Shown here: piece by piece, positions 1-9,007 of the stretch
How positions within the stretch are numbered: position 1 is the stretch's first letter
Layout of the letters: each line of letters opens with the position of its first letter
Source of the DNA: Trachythela sp. YZ-2020
Taxonomy: Eukaryota; Cnidaria; Anthozoa; Malacalcyonacea; Clavulariidae
Length of the DNA stretch: 64,000 nt
Assembly: GCA_016169945.1 (NCBI GenBank)
Contig: JADLSH010000257.1
Span: 248,001-312,000, forward strand
Direction of reading: 5' to 3'
The notes under the pieces: generated by a model
Databases searched by the model: none
Seen by the model: only the letters and a program-made list of their open reading frames with translations
What the model was told of the DNA's origin: nothing
Made by a program: the position numbers and the translations under genes

Positions 1-3
1 GGT

Positions 4-19
4 GGCTCTGAAAAGAGCC
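4..19 (-). terminator. Histone-mRNA-type 3' stem-loop (left arm)
   Basis: On the minus strand this reads GGCTCTTTTCAGAGCC followed by ACC. That is the replication-dependent histone stem-loop: 6-bp stem, UUUC loop, ACC after the stem. It lies 21 bp beyond the stop of the minus-strand RING gene, the spacing expected for a histone-type 3' end. Any purine-rich U7 target further out would lie before base 1 and cannot be seen. Confidence 0.8.
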
Positions 20-39
20 GGTTTGGTTGCGCTATGCCT

Positions 40-492
40 TTACAGACTTAGCCATATACAACCACAACCACCACATTCAAAATAAACAGACAAGGCGGTA
101 TCTCCGACCCCATGTTGGACACTTTCAATACACGAAATGTGTACTCTTGAGTGACAACAAGAGGTGGTTTTGCTGTCTTGACTGTTTATTTTTTTCACGC
201 AGAACATACAGTGGTGATCGAGCTGTAATGACTGCCTGCAAAGGGCACAGCGCGTAAGGAGCTCTCCAGTTCTCGAGAAGGCCTCTATTTTCCATCTAGC
301 CAGACACCAGCTGTGGCAAAGATGTCCACAGCAAGGCGTCGTTACGATCATCGTCGTTCCACAACGGATCTCTTCGAGGCAGAAATGACATTCCTCATCA
401 TTTTCTGCCTTACCAATGATACCAAAAGTATCGACCAATCTTCGCTTTTCTAATTCTTGCTCTGGCGATGGTAACTGACCAACCTCTTCCAT
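40..492 (-). CDS. Double RING-like zinc-finger protein (left-arm copy, intact)
   Basis: The frame opens further upstream, but the first good start is the ATG at 492 in a perfect ACCATGG context, giving 150 aa. The first finger has CHFC, then CCGHLCHSWC, then CALC, a RING-type cross-brace pattern. A second cysteine/histidine cluster follows (HCMFC, CCHSRVHISC, then CGGCGC near the C-terminus). The family role of RING proteins is E3 ubiquitin ligation; no partner can be inferred here. The gene is intronless, lies in the arm of palindrome A, and ends 21 bp before a histone-type stem-loop. It keeps the last Cys cluster that the right-arm copy has lost. I cannot name a family beyond RING-like. Confidence 0.65.
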   Translation of the reverse strand: MEEVGQLPSPEQELEKRRLVDTFGIIGKAENDEECHFCLEEIRCGTTMIVTTPCCGHLCHSWCLARWKIEAFSRTGELLTRCALCRQSLQLDHHCMFCVKKINSQDSKTTSCCHSRVHISCIESVQHGVGDTALSVYFECGGCGCIWLSL

Positions 493-644
493 GGTCGAAA
501 TCTCGCTTGGACTTTTTAGGGAAACCACTTCTCATTTTTATGTGTTCAACTTCAATTGTGTCCTTTTCGGAACGATAATTAGACCATTTAACGCTCTATT
601 ATGTTTCTTTGTGAACTTGTCGGAACGAAAATTATCATCATTTG

Positions 645-800
645 CTAATTATCCTCAAACGCCACCCTGATAGATCCATTATTTTCACCGACACAGATTA
701 TCCTCAAACGCCGTCCTGATAGATCCATTATTTTCACCGACACAGATTATCCTCAAACGCCGCCCTGATAGATCCATTATTTTCACCGACACAAGGACGT
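645..800. repeat. 47-48-bp tandem repeat, three copies (left arm)
   Basis: A unit containing TGATAGATCCATTATTTTC and ending CACCGACACA is repeated three times. The inverted counterpart is at about 3163-3312. It lies upstream of the RING start in both arms, so it could be promoter-associated (inference). Confidence 0.85.
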
Positions 801-1083
801 CCGCGCGTTGTAGGTTTAGAGAATGTATGTTTTCAAATACGTCCTCTACAACTCCTAAAATGTGAATTCCAAAAAAACTCTGTAGAAATCTTTACCTTGA
901 CAATGAGTCAACGTTTCTGTGTGGTCTATGGTTTGATTTTTTCCCATTCTGTTAAACACGCTATAACCTTACTATACACTATATGTCTTCATCTTTGCTA
1001 TAATTTACCCACCCACAAAAATCGATTAGTCAATGATGATGTAGAATAAGGTTTGTCATTAGTAGGAATCAAAACTACGCATT

Positions 1084-1170
1084 TGCCAAGAGAGGGGTTC
1101 GAACCCTCGCGTGCTGAATGCACATTGGAACTTAAGTCCGATTAATGTATCAGCGTTAACAGGGGCTCTC
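1084..1170 (-). tRNA. tRNA-Leu(TAA)-like sequence, probably non-functional (unit 1)
   Basis: Read on the minus strand, this has an anticodon arm GGACTTAAGTTCC (anticodon TAA), a class II variable arm, a perfect T-arm GAGGGTTCGAACCCCTC containing a consensus B box, and an acceptor 3' strand ending TTGGCA. The 5' half (D-arm and acceptor 5' strand) does not fit a tRNA, so this is a tRNA-derived block rather than a working gene. Unit 2 is at 1350-1436. Confidence 0.55.
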
Positions 1171-1349
1171 GGGTCTATAAAAGTCCTGTGGTCTATGGTT
1201 TGATTTTTCCCATTCTGTTAAACACGCTATAACCTTACTATACACTATATATCTTCATCTTTGCTATAATTTACCCACCCACAAAAATCGATTAGTCAAT
1301 GATGATGTAGAATAAGGTTTGTCATTAGTAGAAATCAAAACTACGCATT

Positions 1350-1436
1350 TGCCAAGAGAGGGGTTCGAACCCTCGCGTGCTGAATGCACATTGGAACTTA
1401 AGTCCGATTAATGTATCAGCGTTAACAGGGGCTCTC
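1350..1436 (-). tRNA. tRNA-Leu(TAA)-like sequence (unit 2)
   Basis: Same block as at 1084, in the second copy of the 267-bp tandem. Anticodon and T-arm are unchanged. Confidence 0.55.
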
Positions 1437-1616
1437 GGGTCTATAAAAGTCCTGTGGTCTATGGTTTGATTTTTTCCCATTCTGTTAAACACGCTATAAC
1501 CTTACTATACACTATATGTCTTCATCTTTGCTATAATTTACCCACCCACAAAAATCGATTAGTCAATGATGATGTAGAATAAGGTTTGTCATTAGTAGGA
1601 ATCAAAACTACGCATT

Positions 1617-1702
1617 TGCCAAGAGAGGGGTTCGAACCTCGCGTGCTGAATGCACATTGGAACTTAAGTCCGATGAATGTATCAGCGTTAACAGGGCTCT
1701 CG
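1617..1702 (-). tRNA. tRNA-Leu(TAA)-like sequence (unit 3)
   Basis: Third copy, with one base missing on one side of the T-stem and GATGAATG in place of GATTAATG, the variant also found in the right arm. This innermost copy is the direct partner of the right-arm block. Confidence 0.55.
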
Positions 1703-2019
1703 GGTCTATAAAACTCCCGCCGGGACATAATTCAAAATGTCCCTGCGGGACTTTTTGTGTCCTGGAAATCCCGATACGCAAGATTTCTGGGGTACTCTCC
1801 ACCCAACGATAATACACGCATGTGGTTTTGAAAATCTCTATTTTTATAAAATGTTATGTTGTTCTTAAAATGAAACATTCACTGGTTAGCTTCGATGAAG
1901 GTAGGAGCTATAGCTATCGCTTAATCGTTGGTTTAACATAAGAAGACGCGAAAGGAATACTATATACTCTGCGAGATCACAACTCAGCAGCAGAATCTGA
2001 CTCAGATCACAGTGTAGAG

Positions 2020-2559
2020 ATGGGTAGAAAAAGAAAGTACATAGAGTCTGATGATGAAACGTCAGAAAGCGATTTTAATAATTCAGATAATACAGACAAT
2101 GAAGTGGAAACTGATGCTACGCCAGAGAGTGATTTGGATAGTTTAGATAATACTGACAGCGAAGTAGATGGTGAATATGAAAGCGATCCATGGGCACCTT
2201 TAAAAGAGGAAGTATCAAAACGAAATTTAGCAGAGTTCGAAGAGCTAACGCAGAACTTCACTGCAGATGGTCTTGCTGAAGAAGAAGCTAATAGTAAGGC
2301 GTACTTACTTATCCTACCAAAACTTCGTGAAGATTTGCAAAATATTTATCTGGAACGTCTACTATGGATAAGAGAACTTAAGAGAGATGCAATACACAAA
2401 AAGATTATGGAAACGAGGGACGCATTTGTGAACGATGATAACTTTGACCCTGAAGAAGCATTAGAAGCTGCTATTGATAAAAGAAAATTTCTTTTGAAAA
2501 GAATTTTCAAAGACAAACATTATCCTGATACACACGAAAAGAGTGACAATGACTCTTAA
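2020..2559 (+). CDS. Acidic element-encoded protein (family shared with element B)
   Basis: A 179-aa intact ORF fills the unique centre of palindrome A. It has a basic start (MGRKRK), an acidic Ser/Asp/Glu tract to about residue 65, then a conserved helical part: DPWAPLKEEVSKR near 67, NIYLERLLWIRELKR near 118, and EALEAAIDKRKFLLKR near 150. The same landmarks occur in the element-B gene at 35354-35911 (DPWMPLIEEAKQR, NIYMQRLLWM). In B an N-terminal C2H2/C2HC finger precedes the acidic part. Here the DNA just upstream (about 1940-1990) aligns with that finger's RRH..KEYC region but is out of frame, so this copy seems to have lost the finger and to use the ATG at 2020. AATAAA-like signals follow at about 2578 and 2644. 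The family and function are not recognised. Confidence 0.7.
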   Translation: MGRKRKYIESDDETSESDFNNSDNTDNEVETDATPESDLDSLDNTDSEVDGEYESDPWAPLKEEVSKRNLAEFEELTQNFTADGLAEEEANSKAYLLILPKLREDLQNIYLERLLWIRELKRDAIHKKIMETRDAFVNDDNFDPEEALEAAIDKRKFLLKRIFKDKHYPDTHEKSDNDS

Positions 2560-2789
2560 TAAGTCTTGTACAAGCCTAAATAAACTACCTATAAACTGTA
2601 TACTCTTAGAAGTATATTACCTTTACTTGTAAGTTCTAAATCGAAATAAATCTGTTTTCCAAAATATAATTCTCTGTTTTTTACTTTCTTCCCATAACCC
2701 CAGAAATCTTGCGTATCGGGATTTCCAGGACACAAAAAGTCCCGCAGGGACATTTTGAATTATGTCCCGGCGGGACTTTTATAGACCCG

Positions 2790-2875
2790 AGAGCCCCTGT
2801 TAACGCTGATACATTCATCGGACTTAAGTTCCAATGTGCATTCAGCACGCGAGGGTTCGAACCCCTCTCTTGGCA
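2790..2875 (+). tRNA. tRNA-Leu(TAA)-like sequence (right arm)
   Basis: Single right-arm counterpart of the three minus-strand blocks. TAA is at 2825-2827 and the T-arm with B box at 2851-2867. The 5' half is aberrant. Confidence 0.55.
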
Positions 2876-3162
2876 AATGCGTAGTTTTGATTCCTACTAA
2901 TGACAAACCTTATTCTACATCATCATTGACTAATCGATTTTTGTGGGTGGGTAAATTATAGCAAAGATGAAGACATATAGTGTATAGTAAGGTTATAGCG
3001 TGTTTAACAGAATGGGAAAAAATCAAACCATAGACCACACAGAAACGTTGACTCATTGTCAAGGTAAAGATTTCTACAGAGTTTTTTTGGAATTCACATT
3101 TTAGGAGTTGTAGAGGACGTATTTGAAAACATACATTCTCTAAACCTACAACGCGCGGACGT

Positions 3163-3312
3163 CCTTGTGTCGGTGAAAATAATGGATCTATCAGGGCGGC
3201 GTTTGAGGATAATCTGTGTCGGTGAAAATAATGGATCTATCAGGACGGCGTTTGAGGATAATCTGTGTCGGTGAAAATAATGGATCTATCAGGGTGGCGT
3301 TTGAGGATAATT
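3163..3312. repeat. 47-48-bp tandem repeat, three copies (right arm)
   Basis: Inverted counterpart of the array at 645-800, with the same copy number. It lies about 150 bp upstream of the right RING start. Confidence 0.85.
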
Positions 3313-3466
3313 AGCAAATGATGATAATTTTCGTTCCGACAAGTTCACAAAGAAACATAATAGAGCGTTAAATGGTCTAATTATCGTTCCGAAAAGGACA
3401 CAATTGAAGTTGAACACATAAAAATGAGAAGTGGTTTCCCTAAAAAGTCCAAGCGAGATTTCGACC

Positions 3467-3898
3467 ATGGAAGAGGTTGGTCAGTTACCATCGCCAGAGC
3501 AAGAATTAGAAAAGCGAAGATTGGTCGATACTTTTGGTATCATTGGTAAGGCAGAAAATGATGAGGAATGTCATTTCTGCCTCGAAGAGATCCGTTGTGG
3601 AACGACGATGATCGTAACGACGCCTTGCTGTGGACATCTTTGCCACAGCTGGTGTCTGGCTAGATGGAAAATAGAGGCCTTCTCGAGAACTGGAGAGCTC
3701 CTTACGCGCTGTGCCCTTTGCAGGCAGTCATTACAGCTCGATCACCACTGTATGTTCTGCGTGAAAAAAATAAACAGTCAAGACAGCAAAACCACCTCTT
3801 GTTGTCACTCAAGAGTACACATTTCGTGTATTGAAAGTGTCCAACATGGGGTCGGAGATACCGCCTTGTCTGTGGTGGTTGTGGTTGTATATGGCTAA
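3467..3898 (+). CDS. Double RING-like protein (right-arm copy, altered C-terminus)
   Basis: Start at 3467 in an ACCATGG context, 143 aa. It is identical to the left-arm protein through the first RING (CHFC, CCGHLCHSWC, CALC) and into the second finger (HCMFC, CCHSRVHISC). A 13-bp deletion near 3873, relative to the left arm, then shifts the frame, so the C-terminus becomes a valine run ending VVVVVYG and the last Cys cluster is lost. The stop lies 28 bp before the histone-type stem-loop at 3927. This copy is probably compromised in finger 2. Confidence 0.6.
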   Translation: MEEVGQLPSPEQELEKRRLVDTFGIIGKAENDEECHFCLEEIRCGTTMIVTTPCCGHLCHSWCLARWKIEAFSRTGELLTRCALCRQSLQLDHHCMFCVKKINSQDSKTTSCCHSRVHISCIESVQHGVGDTALSVVVVVVYG

Positions 3899-3926
3899 GT
3901 CTGTAAAGGCATAGCGCAACCAAACC

Positions 3927-3942
3927 GGCTCTTTTCAGAGCC
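3927..3942 (+). terminator. Histone-mRNA-type 3' stem-loop (right arm)
   Basis: GGCTCTTTTCAGAGCC is a perfect 6-bp stem with a TTTC loop. It is preceded by an A/C-rich CAACCAAACC and followed by ACCA, matching the replication-dependent histone 3' element. An AAAAGA at about 3954 sits where a U7 snRNA target (histone downstream element) is expected. It lies 28 nt after the RING stop, and no histone coding sequence is nearby. Confidence 0.85.
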
Positions 3943-3945
3943 ACC

Positions 3946-4594
3946 AAATTATCAAAAGATATATACGAATTTCTCGATTTCAGTATAATTATACTTTGTG
4001 AGGTCAATGAAAATGGTTTAAGTATCAGAATTAGGGTTGGGGTTAAGGTTAGAGAAAGGGATCATACAGTATCTTAAGATATCATTTTAGGATATCATAC
4101 ACGGTATCTTAAGATATCATACACTATCTTAGGACATCATACAGTATCTTACAAAAGTAAAGCCTGTTTGCTTAAGGTTATCTGGTTTGTGTTCGCTCAG
4201 GCGTGTCTGGGGAGATGACTGTTTGGCTGTGTTAATCACCGGTTTAATGATTTAAAGTACAAAATGTACTATGCAAAACTAGATTTAATTACTTGTTAAA
4301 TGTATTATTGGTAATAAAATGAAAGCTTTGACTTAGAGTTATACGTTTATATATTCGGTTCGCAAACATGTATTTAGTAAGACACTTTTCTCATTTCGTT
4401 TCAACTCGTCATAAATTATATCTATGTTCTCCATTTCACCGTTTCACCACAAAGGTTAAAAGGCAAGTGAGGTATCTCAATAATATGTAAATTCGTGGAT
4501 CGCTTTATAATGACTTAGCGACGCATATAGCAACGAAAAAGCATACAACACAGTGTTTTTTACAACATATTTATTGTGACATATATAAATACAG
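3946..4594. other. Intergenic; TATCTTA-type short tandem repeat at 4065-4151
   Basis: About four diverged copies of a unit built on TATCTTAAGATATCATACA occupy 4065-4151. An (A)GGGTTGGGGTTAAGGTTAG stretch precedes them near 4031. I see no coding potential in the rest. Confidence 0.5.
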
Positions 4595-5223
4595 CTAAAA
4601 GATGTCTATTTCATCAAGTTCACTTGTTAAAGCATTAACAGATTTAAGAAATGTATATTCCGCGTATGCCTCTTTAGTGTTAGATTTAGTACTATTAAAT
4701 ATCTCTTCTATTTCTTCAATCTTGTATCGGTATTGTAGTGGATTACTGAAAAGTCCGATGCCAGCATTGATCACACGAGGGTCTTACTTCTCCCATTCGA
4801 AGAAACCACAAACGTCTTCTTTGGGGCAGCAGTGAAATAGACGGTTTTGGTTTGGTCCATCTTTCTTGACTTTTCGTTCATAGTATACCATTGCATGTTG
4901 ACATATTGGTCTTGGCTCTTCGAATACATTTCCCCATTGTCAAAATTTGCTTATGGAGTGACTTTTATTTCGTCAAGAAACTTCCCCATGATATCGTAAT
5001 CTTCAGAGATATATCCATGCTTGACACACGCGTACCAAACCTTTTCAATAAACTCTTCATTAGTATATACATATCTATCTTCGTCGTCATCATAAACGGG
5101 AACCCCTTTCTCAAACTCTGCATCTGTCAATTCATTTAAGATTTTATTCTCAAAACTAGAAGCACACATATTGACACGAAGCACAAGTTGATTCTTGGCC
5201 ATGAACAGTATGTCGATAGTCAT
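4595..5223 (-). pseudogene. Broken gene with a C-terminal GRF-type zinc finger
   Basis: The minus strand opens with a 90-aa frame from 5223 to 4951. After a frameshift near 4950 another frame continues as CQHAMVYYERKVKK, then LFHCCP, then CGFFEWE. That is the C...C-C...C plus F/W spacing of GRF zinc fingers, found in several DNA-processing proteins. One in-frame stop follows the FEWEK, after which the frame runs on to a stop at 4595. No known whole-protein family is recognised. GC-rich DNA just upstream (5390-5760) resembles DNA at 14340-14560, so this is probably a mobile-element remnant. Confidence 0.5.
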
Positions 5224-5389
5224 TGTATATTCTTCTCACGAGTAAAATCCAAAGTACTAAAACCAGTAAGCTGCTGCTGTAATCGTTGTCGAAACGGACT
5301 GTGTTTGGAACACAACGTTTGGGGACTTTATAGGGACGCTATAGTTATTGTGATAAAAAGCGTAAGGATTAACTCTTTTTGTGACGAAA

Positions 5390-5765
5390 ATGCTGAGCTC
5401 AGCTTAATGACTGTTTTGCCCAAACTTGCCTTGCATATCATCATGACGTCAATACATAATTAATGAATGTTAATGATGAGTTGTGTTTGCGGCCCCCTAT
5501 ATGATAGTGTTTGCGGCCCCCTTGTATACTAATTAGTGTTCTTTGCGGCCCCCTACGCCCCCCTGTATGCTAGTGTTCGCGGGCCCCTGCGGCCCCCTTG
5601 CATACTAATTAGTGTGGCCCCCTGCGGCCCCCTGCGGCCTCCTAATGCTCCCCCCTGTTAATGACGCTGCTCCCCCCTGTATGTTAATGTCCATATGCTA
5701 ATGATGTTTGAATTTTTAATGATGTGCTCCCCCCTTGCTCCCCCCTGCTCCCCCCCTACAAAAAG
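5390..5765. repeat. C-rich degenerate array (GCGGCCCCCT / TGCTCCCCCC with TGCTAATG)
   Basis: Repeated runs of GCGGCCCCCT and GCTCCCCCCT alternate with ATGCTAATG-type spacers. An inverted, diverged counterpart lies at about 14340-14560, including the shared flank GCCCAAACTTGCC beside a GCTGARCTCAGC motif. No genes here. Confidence 0.7.
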
Positions 5766-6244
5766 GGGTTGATCGGTACCTACACTACTACTCACCAAAA
5801 TATATCAATGTTGTGAAAGATTTATTGGAATAAATAAAAAAAAAAAAAATCAAATATTCCATTGATATACCAATCAAATACCCCATCCCAAAAATGTTTT
5901 CATGAAGAATGAATACGATAATGGCATAACCGTGGATTTTTGTACCATACGATTTGTTCCATTGCACGTGCAATATAATAGTTTTTTCCATTTTCACGAT
6001 CGTGAAAATGGAACTTTTATTTCAACGTTACGTGATCATAATGAACCAATTAAATGATGAGAATCTACTAAGGTGTTATATAATATGAAATAAAGCATGG
6101 ACCAAGCGCGATTGGAATCTGTCAGAGTTGGTTCTTGAATCTTGAACTCTCATGCCCCGGTCAATCGAGAAGTGTATACAAGAGTACACAAGAGCTGGCT
6201 ATCAAATGCGAGCGAGATTTGTAATCTCATAAATTAAATTCTAA
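5766..6244. other. Intergenic, no recognisable gene
   Basis: A+T-rich, with an A13 run near 5838 and a short inverted repeat around CATTTTCACGATCGTGAAAATG (5990-6011, 20-plus bases in all). No coding signal seen. Confidence 0.5.
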
Positions 6245-6450
6245 ATTCTTTACTAACCTACGTAACACGTGAAATGCTTTAAGTATTCTTTGTCTGCACA
6301 TGACGTCACTTCGTTTCATTGGGTTTCTAGGGGAGAAGAATGCTTCCAGTTTGATTCTACCAAACATCTCAGGTTTTCTCCGGGTACTCCGGCTTTCCTC
6401 CTGTAGTCACACTGGATCAGTAAGGGACGGCCCACTCACTGAAAAACAAT
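6245..6450 (+). repeat. SINE-like dispersed repeat, copy 1
   Basis: Shares with 8470-8700 the blocks TTTACTAACCTAC, ACGTGAAATGCTTT, TGACGTCAC, and a core containing AGGTTTTCTCCGGGTACTCC followed by an ACTGGA motif. A related core (CTCCCGGGCACTCCGG, antisense) occurs in the tRNA-headed repeat at 37258-37455. Confidence 0.65.
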
Positions 6451-6666
6451 TTCGAACTGATAGAGTTACGCAGTATATACATATAGCTGTGTACATTGTA
6501 TATAGTATAAACTGATCAAACCATAATGACGTTATCGCATATCCGGAAACGCTTAAGGGTGCTCTGGTTGACTAGTTGTATATAAATACTGTGTAATTAT
6601 CGCTGTACATGAATATCAAACATTTCACTAGCCTGCGTGCAGTCCCAACATTTTACAAGAGTCAAG

Positions 6667-7187
6667 ATGGAAGCGGACGCCCAAGCGTATGAAGAACTAA
6701 ACCAACCACAATACGAAGCTTGAAAGTGTTTGATATGGGCTGTGGTACTGGAAATCTCACTATATATATCGCTGGCTCTGATGGTCAGGCGGTCGGGTCG
6801 ATCCCGATGATGCGAGAATCAAAATTACTTTAAAAAATATAAAGAAGCCAGTTGATAATAGTGTGACTATCCTTCCACACGATAATGAGCCGTATTATGA
6901 CGTCCATATAACCATGAATGCATTCGATTGGTCTCCAAACGACCAGAAAAAGATTTATATACAGTAAGCCTACCAATCTTTAAAACCTCGTTATTTCGTG
7001 TAGCGATAAACTTCGAGCAGATCAATTTGAACTTGTCGGTCTATATCTCCTGTCCCAAGATGAATTTCGAAAGCTATTTCAAGATGTGGGCTTATTCAGC
7101 AATGTCGTGGTCAAGCAATTCGTTTATCAAGCACATGATTTGAACGAATTAGATCAAGCCATTTTGAAACAGTTATTGGCACGATGA
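6667..7187 (+). pseudogene. Class I SAM-dependent methyltransferase pseudogene
   Basis: Starts MEADAQAYEELNQ and then hits a stop. The frame resumes with motif I FDMGCGTGNLTIYIA, then in another frame VDPDDARIKI, the post-motif segment YDVHITMNAFDW, and a C-terminal AYQSLKPRYF ... LYLLSQDEFRKLF ... QLLAR before TGA at 7185. At least two frameshifts and three stops break it. The glycine-rich motif and acidic DPDD pair are typical of small-molecule methyltransferases. It is intronless over about 520 bp, so it could be a retrocopy or a single-exon gene; substrate unknown. Confidence 0.6.
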
Positions 7188-7249
7188 TGGCGGTGTTACA
7201 TAAAAAATACCGTTTATTTGTACCAGAGCCAGTAAAGAATATACAATTA

Positions 7250-7412
7250 CTTTATGGTTTCCGTGTTTGGATGGCCTGATCCATGGAATGTTGCGAGAGT
7301 TAAGAAAAGCGCGCGAAAGAGCCGAACGAACGATTTTTTTTTTTTTTTTTTTTCTGAGCCGAGCCGCGTGTTGCGTCTGATCCAGGCCATCCAACACGGA
7401 AACCATAAATAA
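7250..7412. mobile_element. Foldback/MITE (TATGGTTTCCGTG TIR)
   Basis: TTTATGGTTTCCGTGTTGG-type DNA at 7252 is inverted at about 7390-7412, enclosing GATGGCCTGATCC on both sides and a T21 run. Part of the inner sequence recurs at 7449-7480. Confidence 0.6.
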
Positions 7413-7802
7413 AGTTGTTTTATAAAACAACAACAACACGATAGTCTTCCGTGTTTGGATGGCCTGATCCAAACACGGGTTTCGACCAAACAGAGCACGC
7501 GTTATATACATGTTATTTTATAATAAATGGTCTTAAATAAGTAATTTAACAGACGATAGTTTAAACCAATATTGTTGTGAATGTAAACTATAGCAAATAG
7601 ATAATGTGAAGATTACTAGAATCAAATGCCTGAATCAAATGTCTATCAGAGTTGGCAATCGAGATTCCATTTATCTAATACCTAGCCTGTGCATGGACCG
7701 TCCCTACCTCGCTTAACGTAAGATATTAGGTAAATCAATGTAATTTGTCGTGCCTGTGGATTGTTGGTTACTAGATATCAGCATGTTATTAGTATAGGTA
7801 AT

Positions 7803-7960
7803 AGTATGGTTTCGAGTGCAATTTGGATATAACATGCACGAGTGAGTTTTTCAAAGACCTCAAAATAGCACGAGTCCGAAGGACGAGTGCTATTTGAGGT
7901 CTTTGAAAAACTCACGAGTGCATGTTATATCCAAATTTCACGAGAAACCATGCTATTACT
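7803..7960. mobile_element. Near-perfect palindromic MITE
   Basis: Arms of about 70 bp (ATGGTTTC..TGGATATAACATGCACGAGTGAG on the left, its inverse on the right) flank a short loop GAGTCCGAAGGACGAG. No coding capacity; a strong hairpin. Confidence 0.8.
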
Positions 7961-8317
7961 TATTAATAATATACATAAAAATGTTCGAGACAACTATACT
8001 ATCAACTTACAAGTTTCGTCGAGCCGTCCACCGATAAAATTTTCACCGCTTCGTATTTTATTTTTATGAATCAGCAACGACTTGAAAGTTTCACTTGGCC
8101 AAGCAAGTTTAAGTTAAAGTTGTTTGAGTTAAAATCTTGTTAATTTCGAATAAAAATAGTAGCCATATTTTTGGCCAGAACTCAACTTTCACTTGTGTAG
8201 CCTGGCCGCCATATTTGTTTTGTTTTGGAGCAATCTGTGGCCGTCATTTTCGAACAGAAACTGCTTACGCTGATTGGTTGATTTTAGGCGTTTTTTCTTT
8301 TCCGAACAATCAGATGA

Positions 8318-8408
8318 GTTTGTTACAGATTTTTGCACTGTTGTTACAGATTTTTGCACTGTTGTTACAGAATTTTGCACTGCTGTTACAGATTTTTGCA
8401 CTGCTGTT
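8318..8408. repeat. 21-bp tandem repeat, about 4 copies
   Basis: TTACAGATTTTTGCACTGTTG is repeated with minor changes. Low-complexity frames in both strands here are artefacts. Confidence 0.9.
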
Positions 8409-8469
8409 TGGGATTAACTGCACTGAAATCAACCAATCACAGTCGAGTAATATTTTTATCTATATTATT

Positions 8470-8700
8470 AACTTCTTTACTAACCTACAGTCCTACATAC
8501 ACGTGAAATGCTTTATCATTTTAAGTATTCGTTTCCTCATGATGTCACTAATTTTTCATGACGTCACAGTTCCATTGGGCGCCTGCAGGTGAGAAGAGTT
8601 CCACCAGTTTGACTGTACCAAACGCTGCAGGTTTTCTCCGTGTACACTGGAGTAACATTGGACCATATGGGAAGGCCGGCCCTATCGAGCAGGTAAGTTT
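8470..8700 (+). repeat. SINE-like dispersed repeat, copy 2
   Basis: Second copy of the 6245-6450 repeat, with the shared blocks in the same order. It ends AGCAGGTAAGT. Confidence 0.6.
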
Positions 8701-9007
8701 AGTTTAGTTAACACATCTTTACATCTCGTTTTTGCTGCAATCCTAAAGTAGCAGATACAAACCCAGGTTTTCATCGAAGTATTTTCCAAATTCTTCACGT
8801 CGCCGAGACACCAATCAGGGCAACTGATTGTAGAATACAACCTACACTAGACCCCCACGTTTGAAATATTTTATTCTATCCAATACCAATATACCAAGGG
8901 TGTCTATCTAATAATACATTAATACAACACCACTTCACCAACACATACATGGCATTGTCATACTACAGTTTCGATCGTACGGCATTTCTACAGATTTTGC
9001 ACAGTAT

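Larger units (their letters stand above)
921..1720. repeat. ~267-bp tandem triplication carrying a tRNA-Leu-like block
   Basis: Three near-identical units start at 921, 1188 and 1454, each opening with GTGGTCTATGGTTTG and ending near TCTATAAAAGTCC. Only one unit exists in the right arm (about 2765-3040). The repeat therefore arose after the palindrome, or was lost from the other arm. Confidence 0.9.
1..3945. mobile_element. Long palindromic element 'A' with RING genes in both arms
   Basis: Positions 1-1798 are the reverse complement of about 2697-3945, leaving a unique centre of about 900 bp (1800-2696). The arms match over the RING gene, a 47-bp tandem array, a tRNA-Leu-like block and the inner edge (CCCCAGAAATCTTGCG at 2698). 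The left arm is longer because a ~267-bp unit is present three times there and once on the right. Outer ends cannot be defined: the left arm begins at base 1, and the right arm can be followed only to the histone-type stem-loop. No transposase or polymerase is present, so it would be non-autonomous. The central protein is homologous to one in element B (33431-36780), which has Polinton-like ends; placing A in that class is inference. Confidence 0.75.

Noticed and set aside
645..800. CRISPR-like array
   Set aside because: The 47-bp units are contiguous with no unique spacers, in a eukaryotic setting.
1608..1817. Frames across the 267-bp repeats and inner TIR edge of element A
   Set aside because: They run through tRNA-like and palindromic DNA, differ between the arms, and have no family features.
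7173..7511. 112-aa minus-strand frame
   Set aside because: Covers a palindromic MITE with a poly-T/poly-K run; no conserved features.
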